From: Planctomycetota bacterium
Lineage (GTDB): Bacteria; Planctomycetota; Planctomycetia; Pirellulales; Pirellulaceae
Assembly (NCBI GenBank): GCA_024277285.1
Contig: JAJRVM010000092.1
Location: forward strand, 1 to 18,218
Length of the DNA: 18,218 nt
Reading direction: 5' to 3'
Made by a program: the position numbers and the translations under genes. Every line of letters starts with the position of its first letter. Within the stretch, counting starts at the first letter, position 1. Under the pieces are notes generated by a model. The model was not told the origin of the DNA, did not search any database, and saw only the letters and a program-made list of their open reading frames with translations. This document shows positions 15,762 through 18,218 of this stretch, piece after piece.

Positions 15762-18218
15762 TTGGATTAGCCGTCTCCGGTTGAGCAATCGATTCGAGTG
15801 ATTCGCCGTCCAACGCTACAGAGTTACCGTCAAGCGAGTTCAGGATCGGGAGTGGATCGACCAGACGCCATGCCGGCATCTGGGCAACCAGGCTTGTCAG
15901 CAGGTACCCTGCCCGGACCGTCCAGAATACGTACCCCACGGTCAGGCCGGTCGTCAAGCCAACCGCCGAACCAACCATTAATCGATGGAGCGCGGCGTCT
16001 TCGTCAAGGAGCGTCTCTACGGGATCAATATCGCCAAAAAGGATTGCCGATTCAGTTGTTGAAAGAACGAGGTTGGGTGTTACTGCGGTAGCATCGATTG
16101 ACACCGTTGCCGATGCGAGCGCATCCTCAGCATAGCGGGAACGAGCAGTCGATGATGTGTCAAGGGAGTAGTCGGAATCACTTTCCCGGATGGCCGATGA
16201 CAAGGCGGTGTTGGGGCCGTCCATGGTCATGGACGAATTATCGGTGAGTCCGCCACGTTGCCTGCTCATTGTGTTGGATTCGGATGAAGCGTCCGAGATG
16301 CCGTCTGGCAACTCGGCATTGACGAGCGAGGAAAGTGGTACTTCAAGTCCTGTTGACTGCGAATTATCCGAACCGTCTGACGGCTCGTCGGTGTTGGAAG
16401 TATCTTGATCCGTGTCAACGGGTGAAGTTGGTATCAGGACCTTGATGACGACCCGCGTGCGCCGCGATACCGATTCGCCATCGGTCGCGAAGTATGTGAA
16501 CGAGTCCCTCCCGATATAGCTGGGGTCAGGGACGTACCGGAATGAACCGTCCGGGTTGATGGTCAACGTTCCGTGCCGAGGACTGCGTCCTAACACTACG
16601 AATAACTGGTCGCCGTCCGTATCGGAATCGTTGGCCAAGATGCCAGGCGATTGCACCAGCAGGATCTCATCACCACGCACTGAAAAACGGTCGATTACTC
16701 CAACCGGTGCATCGTTCACCGGCGTGACCTCAACCTTGAATGTTTCGGTGACTGTTAAGCCGTTCGTGTCTTTCGCCTCCAAAGTGATTTCGGTCGTACC
16801 GTTCATGTCGGGCGCGTATTCGAGCAGTAGCGCGCCGCTGGGTGTCTGTATGGACACGCTCTTGAAAAGGTCTGGATTTGTGACTTGTACAACGCGGTAT
16901 GCCAGTTGATCATCCGGATCCTCGGCGTCTTCAAACGCCGCGTGTAGATCGACGGTGCTTGAAACCGTATCTTCGTCAACCTTGATGTCGGCGATGCCAG
17001 TACTCGTCGGCTCGTCATTGACGGGCAGCACATTGATCGTGACGTTGCCGGTGTCCTGCAGTGCTCCGCCGATGCCATTGTTGCCCAGATCGTCGATGGT
17101 GATGCTGAGCGAATCGGTACCGTTGAAATCGAGGTCGCCGCGGTAGGTGAGTGTTGCCAAGGCGTTGTTGACGTCCGCTACTGTGCCGGAGAAGGTCATC
17201 GTGTCGTCGGCCGTGCCGTCACCGGTTGCGAAGGTCAGGTTGGTGGTGTCGCCGAGTGTGAGTGTGCCGTCGCCTACGGCCAACGTGATCGACACGGGAT
17301 CGGTACTTGCATCGACATCGGCGACCGAGATCCCTGCAATCGCGACATCCGTGTCTTCGTTAGTGTTTTGCACTGGTGGTAGCGTGAGCACCGGTTGGTC
17401 GTTGACGGGCAGCACATTGATCGTGACGTTGCCGGTGTCCTGCAGCGCTCCGCCGATACCGTTGTTGCCCAGATCGTCGACGGTGACGCTGAGTGAGTCG
17501 GCACCGTTGAAATCGAGGTCGCCGCGGTAGGTGAGTGTTGCCAAGGCGTTGTTGACGTCCGCTACTGTGCCAGAGAACATCATCGTGTCGTCGGCCGTGC
17601 CATCACCGGTTGCGAAGGTCAGGTTGGTGGTGTCGCCGAGTGTGAGTGTGCCGTCGCCTACGGCCAACGTGACCGACACGGGATCGGTACCCGCATCGAC
17701 ATCAGCGACCGAGATCCCTGCAATCGCGACGTCCGTGTCTTCGTTAGTGTTTTGCACTGGTGGCAGCGTGAGCACCGGTTGGTCGTTGACGGGCAGCACA
17801 TTGATTGTGACGTTGCCGGTGTCCTGCAGCGCTCCGCCGATACCGTTGTTGCCCTGGTCGTCGACGGTGACGCTGAGTGAGTCGGCACCGTTGAAATCGA
17901 GGTCGCCGCGGTAGGTGAGTGTTGCCAAGGCGTTGTTGACGTCCGCTACTGTGCCAGAGAAGGTCATCGTGTCGTCGGCCGTGCCGTCACCGGTTGCGAA
18001 GGTCAGGTTGGTGGTGTCGCCGAGTGTGAGCGTGCCGTCGCCTACGGCTAACGTGACCGACACGGGATCGGTACCTGCATCGACATCGGCGACCGAGATC
18101 CCTGCAATCGCCACATCGGTGTCTTCGTTGGTATTTTGCACTGGTGGCAGCGTGAGCACCGGTTGGTCGTTGACGGGCAGCACATTGATCGTGACGTTGC
18201 CGGTGTCCTGCAGTGCTC
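15754..18218 (-). CDS. Giant tandem-repeat cadherin-like surface protein (C-terminal part; runs off the right edge)
   Basis: The frame is open from the right edge to a TAG at 15754, giving about 820 C-terminal residues; the true start is outside. Three full repeats of 128 residues (17032-18183) and the end of a fourth each start with LPVND(Q/E)P and carry NEDTDVAIAGISV, DGTADDTM and DFNG(A/T)DSLS(V/I)T, the tandem-95/cadherin-like pattern. Then come a divergent cadherin-like domain (about 17031-16705), an Ig-like domain with the acidic calcium-type loop NDSDTDGD (about 16705-16440) and a Ser/Thr/Asp-rich linker (about 16440-16080). A hydrophobic module at about 15845-15980 reads GLTTGLTVGYVFWTVRAGYL, then MPAWRLVDPLPIL, followed by a polar tail of about 28 residues. 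Such ends occur in giant repeat adhesins and would anchor the protein in the inner membrane. Probably a calcium-stabilised adhesin. Confidence 0.88.
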   Translation of the reverse strand, partial: ALQDTGNVTINVLPVNDQPVLTLPPVQNTNEDTDVAIAGISVADVDAGTDPVSVTLAVGDGTLTLGDTTNLTFATGDGTADDTMTFSGTVADVNNALATLTYRGDLDFNGADSLSVTVDDQGNNGIGGALQDTGNVTINVLPVNDQPVLTLPPVQNTNEDTDVAIAGISVADVDAGTDPVSVTLAVGDGTLTLGDTTNLTFATGDGTADDTMMFSGTVADVNNALATLTYRGDLDFNGADSLSVTVDDLGNNGIGGALQDTGNVTINVLPVNDQPVLTLPPVQNTNEDTDVAIAGISVADVDASTDPVSITLAVGDGTLTLGDTTNLTFATGDGTADDTMTFSGTVADVNNALATLTYRGDLDFNGTDSLSITIDDLGNNGIGGALQDTGNVTINVLPVNDEPTSTGIADIKVDEDTVSSTVDLHAAFEDAEDPDDQLAYRVVQVTNPDLFKSVSIQTPSGALLLEYAPDMNGTTEITLEAKDTNGLTVTETFKVEVTPVNDAPVGVIDRFSVRGDEILLVQSPGILANDSDTDGDQLFVVLGRSPRHGTLTINPDGSFRYVPDPSYIGRDSFTYFATDGESVSRRTRVVIKVLIPTSPVDTDQDTSNTDEPSDGSDNSQSTGLEVPLSSLVNAELPDGISDASSESNTMSRQRGGLTDNSSMTMDGPNTALSSAIRESDSDYSLDTSSTARSRYAEDALASATVSIDATAVTPNLVLSTTESAILFGDIDPVETLLDEDAALHRLMVGSAVGLTTGLTVGYVFWTVRAGYLLTSLVAQMPAWRLVDPLPILNSLDGNSVALDGESLESIAQPETANPIT
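17032..18183 (-). repeat. Three tandem 384-bp coding repeats, nearly identical
   Basis: Units are 18183-17800, 17799-17416 and 17415-17032, and the last 35 bp of a fourth lie at 18184-18218. The units differ by few bases; amino-acid changes are scattered, such as DQGNN/DLGNN, TMTF/TMMF, AGTDP/ASTDP, and SVTV/SITI. The unit nearest the C-terminus is the most divergent. Exact 128-codon periodicity keeps the frame. Repeats this alike also risk assembly collapse. Confidence 0.95.

Overview
The window reads as a fragment of a Planctomycetota chromosome, most likely from a Pirellulales-type bacterium. This is inferred from family content only. The clues are an exported giant protein whose N-terminus carries a LEPR-XLL motif (LEPRRLLAA), a BBP7-type outer-membrane barrel, Tat-exported metabolic enzymes, long gene-free stretches full of short palindromes and tandem repeats, and a giant tandem-repeat cadherin-like protein. 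Nearly every gene is on the minus strand; the one plausible plus-strand gene is a small unknown at 3606-4166.

Reading from the right edge in the direction of transcription: (i) 18218-15754, the C-terminal ~820 residues of a giant repeat adhesin, with three nearly identical 128-residue repeats, a cadherin-like and an Ig-like domain, an acidic Ser/Thr-rich linker and a C-terminal membrane module. (ii) 15280-12806, a hybrid histidine kinase (TM-sensor-TM-PAS-HisKA-HATPase-REC-HPt), followed by (iii) 12558-11335, a REC-HD-GYP protein predicted to hydrolyse cyclic di-GMP. (iv) A small unknown protein (11053-10754) and a secreted CAP-domain protein (10564-10097). (v) A secreted Lys/His/Asp-rich protein of unknown function (9684-8458). 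(vi) A Tat-exported glycosylasparaginase-family hydrolase (7637-6474). (vii) A Tat-exported aldo/keto reductase (5608-4706). (viii) After the plus-strand unknown, a BBP7 barrel (3461-2190) and then the start of a LEPR-XLL adhesin with DUF11/isopeptide-like modules (2116 to beyond the left edge).

The gene-free stretches at 4167-4705, 5609-6473, 7638-8457, 9685-10096 and 15281-15753 contain no convincing genes. Three of them hold short repeats: a 56-bp hairpin-bearing tandem repeat, a recurring GTAA(C/G)CGTTCACG motif that twice lies just behind a stop codon, 14-bp tandem duplications, and a multi-hairpin element at about 8159-8376.

The most interesting functional idea is that the giant membrane-anchored adhesin, the hybrid kinase with its HPt domain and the HD-GYP protein form a surface-sensing and adhesion module working through cyclic di-GMP. 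They are adjacent and co-directional, but the link is inference. No tRNA, rRNA, CRISPR array or intact transposase was seen.
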